A stretch of 64,000 nucleotides of DNA from Silene latifolia (lineage: Eukaryota; Streptophyta; Magnoliopsida; Caryophyllales; Caryophyllaceae). The notes under the pieces were generated by a model. It ran no database searches and was not told the DNA's origin. It saw only the letters and a program-made list of their open reading frames with translations. A program made the position numbers and the translations under genes. Each line of letters opens with the position of its first letter. Within the stretch, counting starts at the first letter, position 1. Below, piece by piece: positions 47,201 through 59,577 of this stretch. The stretch is from positions 760,001 to 824,000 of the forward strand of contig NC_133526.1 in NCBI RefSeq assembly GCF_048544455.1, written 5' to 3'.

Positions 47201-48809
47201 ACAATGACCGCAAGAAGTTGCAGCCATGATTTGGTATTCATCAACCGTAGTCCCTCACAGAGACACCACAACATTTACCTTTTTTTCTTTACTCGTACAA
47301 ATACGAACGTACGAACGACATACTCAAATAAGGGTAACGATTTTTTAATTAATTTTTTTTTTTCAAAACTAAAGATAAATTTGACAGTAAATAACGAAAT
47401 CCCGCCGGTAGGTTTCTCACGACATTAATAACCTACCGGCGAGGTAGCGGAAGCGATTTTTGTAGAGTCCTCAGGAAAGAGGCTCTGATACCATGATAAG
47501 ATTATAGAGGGGAGATTGCATAAAGGAATTATATTGATAATAGTTGTTGTGTTATTGATATAAGTAGAATGATCGGTATTTATAATACCTTACAAGAAAC
47601 CATAGGCACTACTAAAACCCTAGAGACAGCCATCGTGACGTAGCCGTCACTACTAAACCCTAATGGGCCTAATATCCTAATAGACATTTCTTAGGACTAA
47701 TTCCTCGACGGTAATGGAAAGAGGAAAGGATGCAAGATTCGGACAAACTTCCTTTTCATAATTTTCCTAGAGCAGATAATGACTGTGAATCTGTGATAGA
47801 GGCTCAATTTGACATGACTGATGCAAAATGTTTTTATCCGTGCAATCTGTTGCTTCTATTACTTTCTACCATCCTTTCAGATTACCCATACCTACCAGTT
47901 CAAGTTCTTGGACTGATGGAAAAAATGTCGCTGCAAAAAATGCTGCTGTGTATGGTGGTAGTGATGACTGAATACCAATTTAGACTTATTTCCATGTATT
48001 CCACTCATTATAAAGTACCATTCACTATAAAGTAACTGGGCAGGGCGCAATTGCACAAAATTCTTTGAGGTAAATTACCATTCTCTATTAAGTAGGGTAG
48101 CTTATGAAGAGAACATAACTCTCCAAGACCAGGTGGCATGTGAGTCAAGAAACAGCAACCAAGAACAAGATGACTAGCTCTATGCTCATGCTATAAGAAG
48201 CAGTGTAAGGAATCCTAGAAGTCTTTGAGAACAAGTTAATTGTCAAATGAATGACGATAGACACTTATGCCAATTGCCAAACGTGGTCTATGTTTTTACG
48301 CACGCATTGGTTACTAAAATATTTCATTGTAACGTATAACTTTTGGTTACTTTTTCCGGAAATTGATTTGTATTTTTACCGGTACTTTAATTGGTTACTA
48401 CGGTTTCGTTAGGTTGAGTAACTGAAGTATCTCATGCAATCTACGAGTGGTGGGGAGGATGCGGGCATGCGTTTTAGTTGGTTGATACATGTACGGGTAC
48501 CTTCACCCGCACTCACTATGCCCGAACGACATCCGTATTGCTTATTTATATGTCAATCTAAGTTTTTAATCCTTGAAAAAAAATTGTTTATCTAACATTT
48601 CAACCCCTTTATAGTGGCTTTATCTTGGTAATGAATATGGCCTTGGACGCATTAAAATTGTAGCTTTTCAAAATTCTAATTAGGCTAAAATCGCCATGCA
48701 AATATTTTACGTCAAATTATTTACATACACTCTTTCAATATTACTTCTAGCAAGAATCTTGAGCATGAAATTATATATGCCCGTGCATTCTGCACGGGTA
48801 TTAAACTAG
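44232..48809 (+). mobile_element. non-autonomous Helitron hosting a tandem TRIM
   Basis: It starts TCTATACTAAATAATAAAAC after host A and ends with the hairpin CCCGTGCATTCTGCACGGG, then TATTAAACTAG before host T. There is no target duplication. No Rep/helicase is recognised. The TRIM array at 45606-47682 is nested inside. The unmatched stretches 44232-45600 and 47688-48800 hold no gene I recognise; several short frames show no similarity. The paralogous region near 53613 lacks it. Confidence 0.82.
45606..47682 (-). mobile_element. tandem TRIM: three LTRs and two internal regions
   Basis: Outer LTRs 45606-45794 and 47494-47682 (189 bp each) look identical. A related but different LTR (46538-46783, 246 bp) sits between them. 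Next to the middle and right LTRs is the inverse of the tRNA-Met primer site (GGCTCTGATACCA), and after the left and middle LTRs the inverse of a purine tract (CCCTCCCGC, CCCTCCCTC). The element is thus minus-oriented with two internal regions. The target duplication GACAT is at 45601-45605 and 47683-47687. It has no coding capacity. The insertion is recent. Confidence 0.88.
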
Positions 48810-48814
48810 TTAAG

Positions 48815-49135
48815 TTTATCATAATAAAACCGTGAAAAGACTTAACAAACATCGCCAATTCACCATAAACTCATATGCTTATAATTTTAATGACATCTTA
48901 CATGAAAAGATAAGACAAAATAAAGGAGGATTCCAAATTAGTGATTGAGAATTAGGATGCTCTTTAGTCCAGTGTAGTATCTAATTCTCTCGTACTAGAT
49001 CGATCTAGACATCTTGCAAAAGTGAAAGTAGTGAAACAAATTGAAAAAGGAAACAAGATGACAACAAAATAAAGAAACCAAATACATTCATAGGTCAAAT
49101 CTACGTGTCAAATAGTTAGAGGAGGACGAATAAGT
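48815..49135 (+). repeat. segmental duplicate of 53615-53890
   Basis: AGACTTAACAAACATCGCCA through GAGGACGAATAAGT matches 53621-53894 at about 90 percent by eye. Together with 43120-43168, 44068-44190 and 49776-49930 it forms one copy of a duplicated block, exploded by three insertions. Confidence 0.85.
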
Positions 49136-49775
49136 TGTTAGGAATATCGTGTAATTAGGTAATTAATCTTAGAATTATTTAGTTCTTATAATTAGGTAAA
49201 TTGTTAATATTTAGTTTTCCATATTACGTCTTATCAACTACCACTGAGCTCATGTGGCTTCAATCCCTTCTTACTGAACTTCGTGCTCCCACCTTTCCTA
49301 CCCCTGTCATTTATTGTGACAACCTGAGTGCTACTCATTACTCTCAAAATCCCGTGTTTCACTCTCGCATGAAGCATTTGGCTATGTCCTTTCATTTTGT
49401 TCGTGAACGTGTACAACAAGGTCTTCTTCGTGTTACTCATATCTCTGGTGATGATCAGCTTGCGGACTTGCTTACTAAAGCTCTTCCGTCTCCTCGTTTC
49501 ACGTTTTTGGTTTCCAAGATTGGTCTCGCCTTTGGGTCGTCCATCTTGCGGGACCGTGTTAGGAATATCGTGTAATTAGGTAATTAATCTTAGAATTATT
49601 TAGTTCTTATAATTAGGTAAATTGTTAATATTTAGTTTTCCATATTACGTCTTATGTATTAGGAAATATTGTATTAGGTTTCCTCTTCCCCAAGCTTTGT
49701 AACTAGTATATAAACAACCTTTGTATCATTGTATTATTCATGAAATAAGATTTAATCTTTCACCTATATCTTACA
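49136..49775 (+). mobile_element. Ty1-copia fossil, broken
   Basis: Parts: a partial 5' LTR, a piece of the polyprotein C-terminus with RNase H signatures (CDNLSATHYSQNP, HISGDDQLADLLTKAL), and a 219-bp 3' LTR (49557-49775, TGTTAGGAATATCG to CTTACA). The target duplication TAAGT occurs on both sides, and the paralogous empty site is GAATAAGTTGC at about 53888. It is broken. The shared LTR part looks identical, so it is fairly young. Confidence 0.92.
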
Positions 49776-50149
49776 TAAGTTGCTTTTGTTTGATTTCTTT
49801 ATTATTTTTTGTCTCTCTTGCTTTATACTCCGTATTGTTGGTTTCTTTGGGTGGAAACACAAGTTCACTGTAATAAAATAAAACGTTTTATAGGGTAAGA
49901 CAATCATAATTCATAACTGATTAAATAGTTGATCTTTTTGTTTAAAATCTCCATTTATTTTAGAGATTTTTCCTAAACATTTTTCAAAATGTATTTCTTT
50001 TTCTATTTGATAATATGAAAACATTTATTGATCATTCTATTTTTAGTGATAAAAAAACAGGATACCCTTTAGATATATTCCCACCAAATTTGATGCTATA
50101 TAGATTGGTTGGTGCTTGGGGTGAGCAAAAATATACTCCATACGAGTTC

Positions 50150-51736
50150 TAAGTACATACAGTATTAGATTAATTACGAGTCATAAAGTTACACCTTTGT
50201 TAAAAATTAACTGTAACCCAATCGAAAACCCAATTCCACAATCCGAATTCAAAATGATCGAACCCGTCCAAGACGTTTAACAGGTATATAGAGATTCTTT
50301 TTAACTTCAACGAGGACTATTCTTGTAAAGAAAGGACGAAATTCATTGTTCCAATTCATATTTTTGTGAACAATTCTTTTTCTAACTTATTCTACGAGCC
50401 ATTCTTTTAAAGTGGCATGTCAAGGCATATTAGCCACCGATTATCAGTTCATATATGTTTATTCAATTTCTTTTATTCAGGTTTGTTTTACGAGGTCTAG
50501 TACTCTAGTTTCTTTAGTGTCATGTGCATAAAAATGAAATGACCAAGTCTTATTTAAGAATATGAGCTTAACTTTAAACCACATTATCAATTATTATTAA
50601 TCAAACATGTGATCATTAAAAAAACTCTGTCTAAAAAAACCCTAGCCTCCATCATATTATACAAGAGGCTCCCATCGATTGTCAATCGATCGATGATAAG
50701 CCCTAAAATTATTTCCAATTTCAATCAATAGTATGCATATCTATTTTCTATTCAATAAAAGTCTCCCTTTTGGTGAGAATCATTTTTCCGTCCCTTATTT
50801 CGGAGTTTTTCCAATTTATTCATGGGGTTAGTTTCATCAGTAATATAGTCAATAGTAGTTCGTTAATGGTTTGCGGTGTGTTCTTTCAAAGGGTGAAAGT
50901 AATTTGTCAACGATCTTTAGAACCAGTCAGAGGTAAATTTTATCTCATAAATCAAACGAAGGATCCCCTCAAAAGCTACATGAAGATAGCGATAATAGGA
51001 CAAGCCAATCAATCTTTGTTTTGAGATCTCTGGTTTATAAGAAAATTATTTTTCTTTGGTTTCCATTAGATTTGTTTTCGATTATAATTATTCTTTGTAA
51101 GTGTCGTATGCGTTCTACTAATGAATTGTTCTTTTCTCTAAAAAAAACATGTGACCATTATATCAATATTTTTAAAACACTTGTGTTAAATGTCGACGAC
51201 ATTCGAGTAATACATTTCATGATTAAAATTAATTGACTTTTATGAGAATGTTTAGTGTTATGAATAATTATGATTTGATGTCTTCTTACAATTAAAGTTG
51301 ACATTATAAAAGCGTACATTGCGCAATCCGTAAAACTAAAACCGACGTGTCGATTTCAGGTTATTTGAAAACCATCCCTTTTGCCTTTTTAAAAATGTTT
51401 AATAGGAAATTACTTAATAATACGGGTTAATGTAATAATTATCGTCTACTAAATTATGTGGGTGAAATGGACTATTCTTGTCCTTTATTATTTTAGAACT
51501 AATACTTGGTATAATCAAGCTACCCCATCTATTCCTATCTATATACATTGATTTTAGATTGTTAGATGAGGATCACGTGGAGATAGTTAGATGATCACGT
51601 GGGGTTGTAGTTAGATGCCTATTAAAAGTGTATAAATACTCCCACAGATTGTTCAAAATTTTCATAACCAAACATCTTTCAACTCAACTCATATATACTT
51701 CAAATCCAGCTAACCTTCCTTCCTATCTAAACATCA
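50150..51736 (+). promoter_or_regulatory. promoter and leader of gene C
   Basis: Two G-boxes (CACGTG at 51574 and 51596), TATAAATA at 51631-51638 and a leader of about 70-80 bases precede the ATG at 51737. Paired G-boxes suggest bZIP or bHLH control, for example light or stress hormones (inference). The region is duplicated in front of locus E and is interrupted by a retroposon at 50618-51145. Confidence 0.75.
50618..51145 (+). mobile_element. short L1-like or non-autonomous retroposon
   Basis: About 528 bases inserted between two copies of AACATGTGAYCATT (50604-50617 and 51146-51159), a 14-bp target duplication typical of target-primed reverse transcription. The start ACCCTAGCCTCC resembles a transcript 5' end, and the 3' end AATGAATTGTTCTTTTCTCT plus an A-run resembles plant L1 tails. 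No reverse transcriptase is present. The duplicate promoter at 38650 lacks it. Confidence 0.82.
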
Positions 51737-52881
51737 ATGGCTGAATTGTTTGCACCGATTTTTAATTTAGCTGCACCAGACGAGAGTCCTTCTGCTCGCC
51801 GAATCCTTGTTAACCAAGTTATGGAAGCATGTCAAACTCAGGGCATGTTTCAGGTTAATTTCCTTAAATCGTTTTTCCTAATTTCTAACACTTCTCTTAA
51901 ACCCGAGCTACTGAAAATTATTCAAGTTTTTTTGTCGTACAATTTATATAAATAATTTTTTTTTGTAAGTACTAAGTTTTTCTTGTCTTCAAGAAATACT
52001 AAATTCAAAGTGCATGCTTTATACGAGCAGTTACGCTCATGCTCTTGGTATGGCCGAACCTCCTCTTTACTGGAGAGACGCTCTTCAACTTAACTTGAAC
52101 ACCGAAATAATAGCAGATGGTTGGCCTACTATGCCACATAGCTTCCAGTAAGTCTCAAACCAAATGTTTAATCTAGAAAGTTACTTAATAAGTTAATATA
52201 CAAGGAATGATTTTCCGGTAATTGATTTCAGGCCTAATGTTTTGGAATTCGCTACGAGTGTCGAATTACTTGAAAAAAGACTACTACGTATAATAAGTGA
52301 AGGTCTTGGCCTCCATGAAAACTATTTTGACGGAGGATTATGTCAGGCTCCCCATATTATCGTAAACTCGTATCCAAAGTGCCCGGAACCGACATGGGCA
52401 ATGGGAATGCCAATGCATTGTGACCCTGGTGTTCTTACCATATCATTACTAGGGGATGTCCCCGGTACGCAAATTTATGAAAACGGGGAATGGTTCCGAG
52501 TGGTGCCAGACATGAACAGTTTACTTGTTACCGTGGGTCATCAACTACAGGTAAAATTTCAACTTTTCGTAATTTTCCGCGGTATTATTGCATATATAAT
52601 AATAATAATATTTCATTTTTGATTATTGGTAGGTAATAAGCAACGGGGCATTCAAAGCCCCGATACACAGAGAGACAGTTAATTCCGACAGGGCTCGGAT
52701 AACTATCTCTCGAGTATCAGAGCCGGCTGGTGACTATGTTGTAGGACCAGCAAGAGAACTTATTACAACAACAAATCCTCCTAAATATAAGAGTTTCAAG
52801 TATGAAGAGTATCTTGAGCATCACTTCCTCCACTACAAAAATACATGCTTAATCTTAGAACGTTATTATATGAGTTCTTAA
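51737..52881 (+). CDS. 2OGD-like gene C, core segment missing
   Basis: Four exons splice in frame: 51737-51853 (MAELFAPIF to GMFQ), 52011-52147, 52232-52550 and 52633-52881, giving 273 aa against about 348 for gene A. The iron ligands are present, His147-x-Asp149 (MPMHCDPGVL) and His203 (PIHRET), as is the 2-oxoglutarate Arg213; the clamp Ser is Thr215 (RITIS). Missing are about 38 N-terminal residues and the roughly 40-residue block after GMFQ that begins VVDHNV in gene A. An orphan donor-like GTAAGT at 51965 suggests a deleted exon. Two extra introns distinguish C from A and B. The exon 2 start (52011) is my choice to keep phase and is uncertain. It may be an expressed defective protein or a pseudogene. 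Confidence 0.7.
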
Positions 52882-53947
52882 TAATCAAATTCGTAGTTTC
52901 GTGTAAAATGTGATTTTAAAATAAGTAGTAAAACAATCACTTTGCTGAAAAAAGATTGTCATCGACGATTATCAATTACATTATGAGCTTATTTTACATT
53001 TTTACTTTCGCACGTTTGTTTCAATATCGTTATCAACTTATAATTCTAAATTTTAGAGTTCGATTCACCTAAATGTTACGTAGTATTGTCAAAATTGAAA
53101 TCCAGTGATACAAAGATGTGCCAATTCATGAGCAACACTACCAGATTTTCTACTAAGGAACAACCAATAAACGGAACTGAAACAATTTTACACAACAAGC
53201 GATAACATCCTTGCAATCTCCCTGCTCGCTCCGACTCTAGATTTTTGAAGAATAATGATAATTATGCAATTAGAGGTTAATGAGGCTTTTAGCTAAGCAT
53301 AATTTTGCTGGATCTTGTATTTGGACTCTGGAGGTCGCGGATACTTTAAATTACAGTAAACAGTTTTTAATAATTACTTTTTGCACTTTACATTGCAAAA
53401 ACAATTAAAAAATTAATTTTATATAATTTTTACAACCAAATATTTATTAAAGTAACTTAATATCTACAATTATGTCAATAATATTAATACGAGTATAATT
53501 AACCATAGTAAATCTTAATTTGAAATTATTAGTTGATTAAATAAATATCTTCAACTCAAAAGGAATTAATAATCCTATTATTGTAAAATCGATTATTATT
53601 TCAATTAATCACCTGGCCGGTGACGAGACTTAACAAACATCACCAATTCACCTTAAACTCATATGCATATAATTATAGTGACATCTCACATGAAAAGATA
53701 GGATAAAATAAAGAAGGATTCCAAATTGGTGATTGAGAATTAGGATGCTCTTCTGTCCGGTGTAGTAGTATCTAATTCTCTCGTACTAGATCGATCGGGA
53801 CATCTTGCAAAAGTGAAAGCAGTCAAACAAATCGGGACATCCTGCAAAAGTGAAAGCAGTGAAACAAATTGAAAGTTGAGGACGAATAAGTTGCATTTAT
53901 TTGATTTCTTTATTATTTTTTGTCTGTCTTACTTTTTATTGTTGGTT
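52882..53947. other. gene C downstream and duplicated segment
   Basis: 52882-52990 is homologous to 28370-28700 (downstream of pseudogene D, inverted). 53502-53947 is the uninterrupted copy of the block spread over 43120-49850. No gene is recognised. Confidence 0.6.
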
Positions 53948-54135
53948 CAACTAGTCTTGCTTGTGACGGGCTAATCCCGTCACAAGCTTGTGACCTCTCA
54001 CAAAAAAGGAGAGGGGACAAGGTGGGGCACCTCCCATGTGCTTCCCACTCACCTCTCAATGAGCATTTTGTGAGAGAAAACGATACCCGTCACAAGCTTG
54101 TGACGAATATCGCCCGTCTTCAATGAGATTTTGTG
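53948..54135. mobile_element. 188-bp MITE, copy 2
   Basis: Reverse orientation relative to 30708-30895. The perfect 9-bp duplication TTGTTGGTT lies at 53939-53947 and 54136-54144. The paralogous site at about 49837 is empty (ATTGTTGGTTTC). Several GTCACAAGCTTGTGAC palindromes lie inside. Confidence 0.9.
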
Positions 54136-54144
54136 TTGTTGGTT

Positions 54145-54446
54145 TCTCAGTGTGAAAAACACAAGTTTATTTTAATAAAATAAAATGTATTAAACCGTAA
54201 GACACGGTCATAATTCATAACTCATTAAATAGTTGATCTTTCTGTTTAAAAACACTCATTTATTGTAGAATTATTTAACATGAATACTCCAACCTATTAG
54301 TGGTATTCTCATAATACTCTGAACTTTAGTTTAACTCACAATAAACCACACTATTGACCCCCTATTCTAATAATATACCGGAGTCCTTTTAAACCTGTTA
54401 ACACAGGTAACACAACCGGTAACACTTCATCTTCCTCCCTCATTGT
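54145..54446. other. intergenic DNA
   Basis: The first 100 bases continue the duplicated block (compare 49850-49940). Nothing else is recognised. Confidence 0.5.
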
Positions 54447-56310
54447 TTTTTTTTTTTTTTGGCAGCGATACAAAAAGATTTACAAGCTACGACCCTCTCA
54501 TGGCCTTCTTAACAAGGTCATGAGCGGTCTTATTAAAACACCTAAGAACAAAAGTAAAACTTAGGCAATGGAACATCGGAAATAACACACCCATATCATC
54601 TAGAATCCCTCTTGTAAGATGGTGTACCATCTCCCTCCCGGTTATTTGGAGCAACAGCTTGAGACAATCCGTAGAAACGTCTAAATGTCGAATCCCTTGG
54701 TCCCGTGCCCAAATCAACACATCCTTCAAACCTAATGCTTCTGCTTGCAACGCCGATTGTGCCTTGATTTTGATGCTTCTACTGAAGAGAATAGTTCCAT
54801 CATCCGCAGTCGCAACCCATCCAATAGCAGCTTCCTTAACCGACTTCCACCCCGCATCTACCATAACCTTGACAGAAGCACACGAAAAGGCCGCACCTAC
54901 CACATAAAAGGGGTGTCCATCCCGCGGCTCAATGGGCGAACAGTTCAAATCACCCCCAACAACCCTATCCGCACCCCTTACTTTTTCCCCCTCCTCCCAT
55001 GCCTTCACCACAATATCCACCGTGCTTCTCCAAATACCGTAAAACAGCTGAGGATGAAAAGTAGCTTTCTGAAAAACCACCCTATTCCGGACCACCTATA
55101 AACACCACAACGTACGTACCCAAAAACTTAATCAATCTAGTATCGGCTCCCTCAGACTTACCCAGATATGAGATCCAGTTGATAATCCAATGTCCTACAT
55201 CCATTGAGGGAGCGCAGTTAACTCGGATACACATGCCCAAATACGCTTAGCAACACTACAGTCCCTAAAAAGATGAGCTCTTGTTTCCATGAACCCAGCC
55301 TCAGTCGCACAGACTTTACAGGATGGGTCAGCTTGGAAACCTCGTTGAGCAAGGCTAGACCCCATGGGAAGAGAATCGGAAATGAGCCGCCATAAAAACA
55401 CTTTCCACTTTTGTGGAACTGGAAGCTTCCACAAAACCTTCTGACAAAACCTGATACTATTATCACTCATCCGTGTCTTGTCTTTATTACTTGCATGCTT
55501 CTCCATGAAGTGACTAAAAGCAACCCCATAGCCACTTTTCACCGAATATTCACCATTAGTCGTATGCTTCCAATAAATGCAATCATGAACCTGGGAAACA
55601 CAGACCGGAATTGCTAAGATGTGATCCACAACCCCCTCATAGAAAAGATACATGATTCGTTGCTCATCCCAACTTCCATTCTCATGATGAATATCGCGAA
55701 CCCTCAAGTCCTTTAAACCAACATTTTCTATTCGTAGAGCCTCGGCACTCGGTTCCGGTATCTCACCATAACCCAACGAGTAGTCCAAACATTAAGACTA
55801 GAACGTATCCCTGGTTTCCAAGCAACATTGTGGACTAACAAATCCAAGCCATATCGCAGACTTCTCATTCCCCATGACACATTACCTGACCTTTTGTAGT
55901 CCAAGTCAGTATTCATCCCTTGCCTCCCAAACAATTTTGCTCTAAACACCTTACAAAACAAGGACTCCTGACCCGACACAATTCTCCAAGCCTGTTTAGC
56001 TAGCAAGGCTTGATTCAAACATTCAATATTCCGCAAGCTAAGCCCTCCAGCACTTTTAGGCAAACTCAGAAAATTCCTAGTACACCAGTGAGTACCCTGA
56101 CCCGACTTACATCCCGCACACCAAAAATGCGACAACAAAGAATTAATCTTGTTAGTCACACTTACCGGAATCTTAAAAAACGATAGAAAGTAATTTGATA
56201 GATTTGATAGAACCGATGAAATTAGGGTAAGTCTACCAGCCGATGAGAGGAAAATGCCATTCCACGAAGAAACCCTCTTCATGACACAATCAGTCAACGT
56301 CATGAATAAA
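54447..56310 (-). mobile_element. L1-type LINE, 5'-truncated
   Basis: Read on the minus strand, three protein regions follow in order. The first is the region after the reverse transcriptase palm (56303-55728: RVSSWNGIFLSSAGRLTLIS, SLPKSAGGLSLRN). The second is the zf-RVT domain (55788-55195: VLWKLPVPQKWKVFLWRL, CKVCATEAGFMETRAHLF). The third is an RNase H domain (54900-54487: IGWVATADDGTI, QAEALGLKDVLIWA, STDCLKL). A poly(A) tail lies at 54447-54461. A frameshift separates the first two frames (overlap at 55728-55788), and a stop separates the second and third. Endonuclease and palm are absent: a dead fragment. Confidence 0.92.
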
Positions 56311-56316
56311 TCTCTC

Positions 56317-58850
56317 TTTGACCCCTCCGCTCATCAACGAGCGACAACCCTGTCCTTTAATGTGCACATCTCCTCCCGTGACGGGTTCCACGGAGGACGA
56401 ACTAGGGCGTGAAGCCACTCCCGCAAGTGACTCCACCACAACCATCACAACATAGTCATAACCACCACCACAGCAACACTCCGATGATCAGCAGACAACA
56501 ATCATACACGATCCAATCACAATCTTAAATCAATTAACAGTAAACTGAGTAAGGAAACCCTACCTTATCGCCAAACATGAAAATACATCCACAAACAGCC
56601 AAGCAAGACTCCGAGACGCATCCTACAACGATGACCACATCCTATTATAGAACTATACTCCTAACAATCTCCTGAAAGAGACAACAAAATGGCAAATTAC
56701 CTAATAACGCGGACCGACGTCCGACAGTGACACGGACGACGACCACACACGCATCCTTCCTAAGCAAGCCCCGTCCTTTCCATTGTTGAGGTCTTGGCTA
56801 CATATATGAGAGTGTATGGAGGTAGGGGTGATAGGTGAGAGAGAGCTAGGCTAGGGTTAGAGAAAGAGGAATTGCTGAAAATGAGAGATGAAATGAAACT
56901 TGCGTTTTTATATCGACGCATCAACAGCAGCCATACTTGGTCGAGTACTATCATACTCGGCCGAGTGGGCTCTACTCGGTCGAGTATTCACACTGCTCGA
57001 CCAAGTACTCCCTACTAGGTCTAGTAAACACTCTCGTAAGGCACTCATCCTCACCTAGCCTCTCACCTATCACATCCCAAGGTCTTTCCTGGTCAAAGGA
57101 TCGGTCAAAAGAGTCCTTCAACATTATGGGTATTACAGTCTTCCCCCCTTAAAAGTAAATTCGTCCCCGAAGTTCAGCCCACACATCTCAACGATGAGGT
57201 TAACCCCTTGAACCACTACAAGACAATACAACAAGTACTACCACAAGACACTAATTGTATAATACTACAACGATTACGAAATTCACGATCATATTACCCA
57301 AATATGTATATCATTCAATTCTTATTATCTTGTCAGTTATCACCATTTAGCTCATGACAACATCGTCGGAAAGATGAACATAGAAGACAGACATATACGA
57401 AAAGAAGGCTAAACACTCAAGAACTTTGTTTTAACTTTTGTTTACATGGACTTTTATATCGCAATATGTTATCTACCCCTCTAAAAGGAACTTCGTCCCC
57501 AAAATTCAGTACACTCAAAGACAACGATTACCCGTAGCTAGACACTATTAGCAGATATGTACTAGATGCACGGCCACACACACCTCCACTCATGATCCAC
57601 AACTCACCTACGACTACCAAGGAATAGAAGAGACATGCATTCTACTTAGAGAACTACACAAGCATGAAGCGTCATGATACCACTGCCATCGCAACACAAT
57701 CACGCAACATATTACCGTTACCGCTACACCTGAACAAGGTACTCTATACTGGATGTGAAGACAATAACAAGTTAACATGATACACACAGAACCAAAGAAA
57801 TAAACGTAAGAAACTAAAACGAATCACATCACCATAACACGCAATACCCAAATACTCGGCCGAGTGTAGAGTGTACTCGGCCGAGTAGGCTCTACTCGGT
57901 CGAGTTATCACGGGCAAATAGCGATTTCAGCAATAAAACGCAATTCACCCACAACTTAACCTGCAACAAATCACGATTGCCATACCAAAGTGCATGTCCA
58001 AGGATACCAAATCTCAACCATAGTATACGAAACAAGTAACGACCTTAAGGGCAAGTACAGTCATCCGAATGAAAAAGTACGACAAGAACGATAAATATCC
58101 GTAACAACTGAAACGAGTCTAGAAATGCAAGAAAATCAAATGCCAGGACCCTCCTCCATCTCCTCATCACCGCCTGCACCTGATGCTCCAGCTCCTGATG
58201 TACTGGCTCCCTGATAACCTGCTGCTAGTAATCTCCACCGCCTAGCTGGCTGCTGTAGTTGGCTCCCCATGGTCCCGCGAGGCAGCCAAACTCAGTCTCC
58301 TTCAGTTGCCTCCAAAAGCTGGGATCAACTTCATAGCTATGGAAGGCTCACGTGTCCACTCCGGATCCTCTCCACCAAACAAGTTGTGCCAGCTCAGTCC
58401 CTATGCCCTGATTAAGGGTCATCTCATGCATGTTGCGGAGGACCAAGGTGGTGGAGATCCGCTCAGTCAAGTCACTCACCTGCATCCTAGGGTCATGCAC
58501 TGGGGGTAGGGCGAGTACTGTTATGGGTAGAAGTCTGGTGTAAAGTAGGAGGACTCAGTCTCAACCGAGTCCACCCTAGGCTGTCTAGCCCTACGACGCT
58601 CACGAGGTGGGGGAGGAGCCTGATGTCCCTCAGGCACTGAGGTAGGCTCAGGTAGGTCCAAAAGGATGGTGGGATTAATCAAGTAGTACTGAGGTCCAGG
58701 TCTAATAACATCACCTACGGGCTCCCACTAAGCTAAGTGGTCAACAACGGGAAGACGTGCAGGGTCAGGAAGTACAAACATTAGTGTGAACACTTCCACT
58801 AGCCCCCTCATACATGTTCTTTATGAGGTCAATATATTTTCGAGACACAC
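56317..58850 (-). mobile_element. probable gypsy-type LTR fossil, broken
   Basis: A probable LTR (56317-57137) ends on the plus strand at GGGTATTACA, followed by CTTCCCCCCTT, the inverse of a purine tract, so it reads as a minus-strand 3' LTR. It contains repeated CTCGGCCGAGT palindromes, which recur at 57856. 57138-58850 is internal DNA without a recognisable conserved domain. The other LTR is not seen, so the element is broken; its age cannot be judged. Confidence 0.5.
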
Positions 58851-58854
58851 TCTT

Positions 58855-59424
58855 TCTCACCAAAGCTAGCCCACTAAAGTACTTCTCTTTGTACCCTATC
58901 ATATGCCTTTTCCAAGTCAATAAAAACCATATGCAAGTCCTTCTTCTTGTCCCGATAGTGTTCCCTCAACTGCCTCATGATAAAAATCGCGTCCATAGTC
59001 GATCTCCCAGGCATAAATCCAAATTGTTTATCCGAGATGTCTACATATCTCTTAAGCCTTTGCTCGATTATGCGCTCCCATAACTTCATCGTATGACTTA
59101 TAAGTTTAATTCCCCGATAATTGGAACACTCTTGAACATGACCTTTGTTCTTGTACAAAGGGACAAGAGTGCTTCTCCTCCAAGCTGATAGCATATTGTT
59201 GCTCCTCCAAATCTTCTTGAAGAGCATGATTACCCATTCGGTCCCTTTCTCCCGAAGCATCTCCAAACTTCTATGGGTATACCATCCGGTCCCTCTACTT
59301 TCTTAGACCCCATCTTCCTTAACGCCTTTCTAACTTCACTCTTTTGTATTCCACGCACAAATTCCCGATTAACCATGCTTGGTGTAAAATAAAGGTTATT
59401 TAGTAATTTTAAAAGAAGCGTCAT
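58855..59424 (-). mobile_element. RTE-type LINE reverse transcriptase fragment
   Basis: The minus strand encodes RKMGSKKVEGPDGIPIEVW, then STLVPLYKNKGHVQECSNYR, QFGFMPGRSTMDAIF and LHMVFIDLEKAYDRV: the fingers and first palm motifs of an RTE-clade reverse transcriptase. A frameshift lies between the two blocks (about 59230-59266). The catalytic YADD block and everything after are missing, as is the endonuclease. Confidence 0.92.
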
Positions 59425-59577
59425 ATATAACAGTTAAGTTACGAATATTACATAAGTAACTTGTGGGAAACTAAAAATCACCATAGAACTCTAATGAAAC
59501 CAACTTACGCTCTTTTTTACGCACAATTAGATCTTCCAAACATTTCAAAAGACTCTAACGACTCTGCAAGTGTATAT

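Noticed and set aside
54659-55101. Plus-strand frames opposite the LINE RNase H
   Set aside because: Antisense shadows of the LINE coding region.
58306-58509. 67-residue frame in gypsy-like internal DNA
   Set aside because: No conserved domain; opposite to the inferred element orientation.
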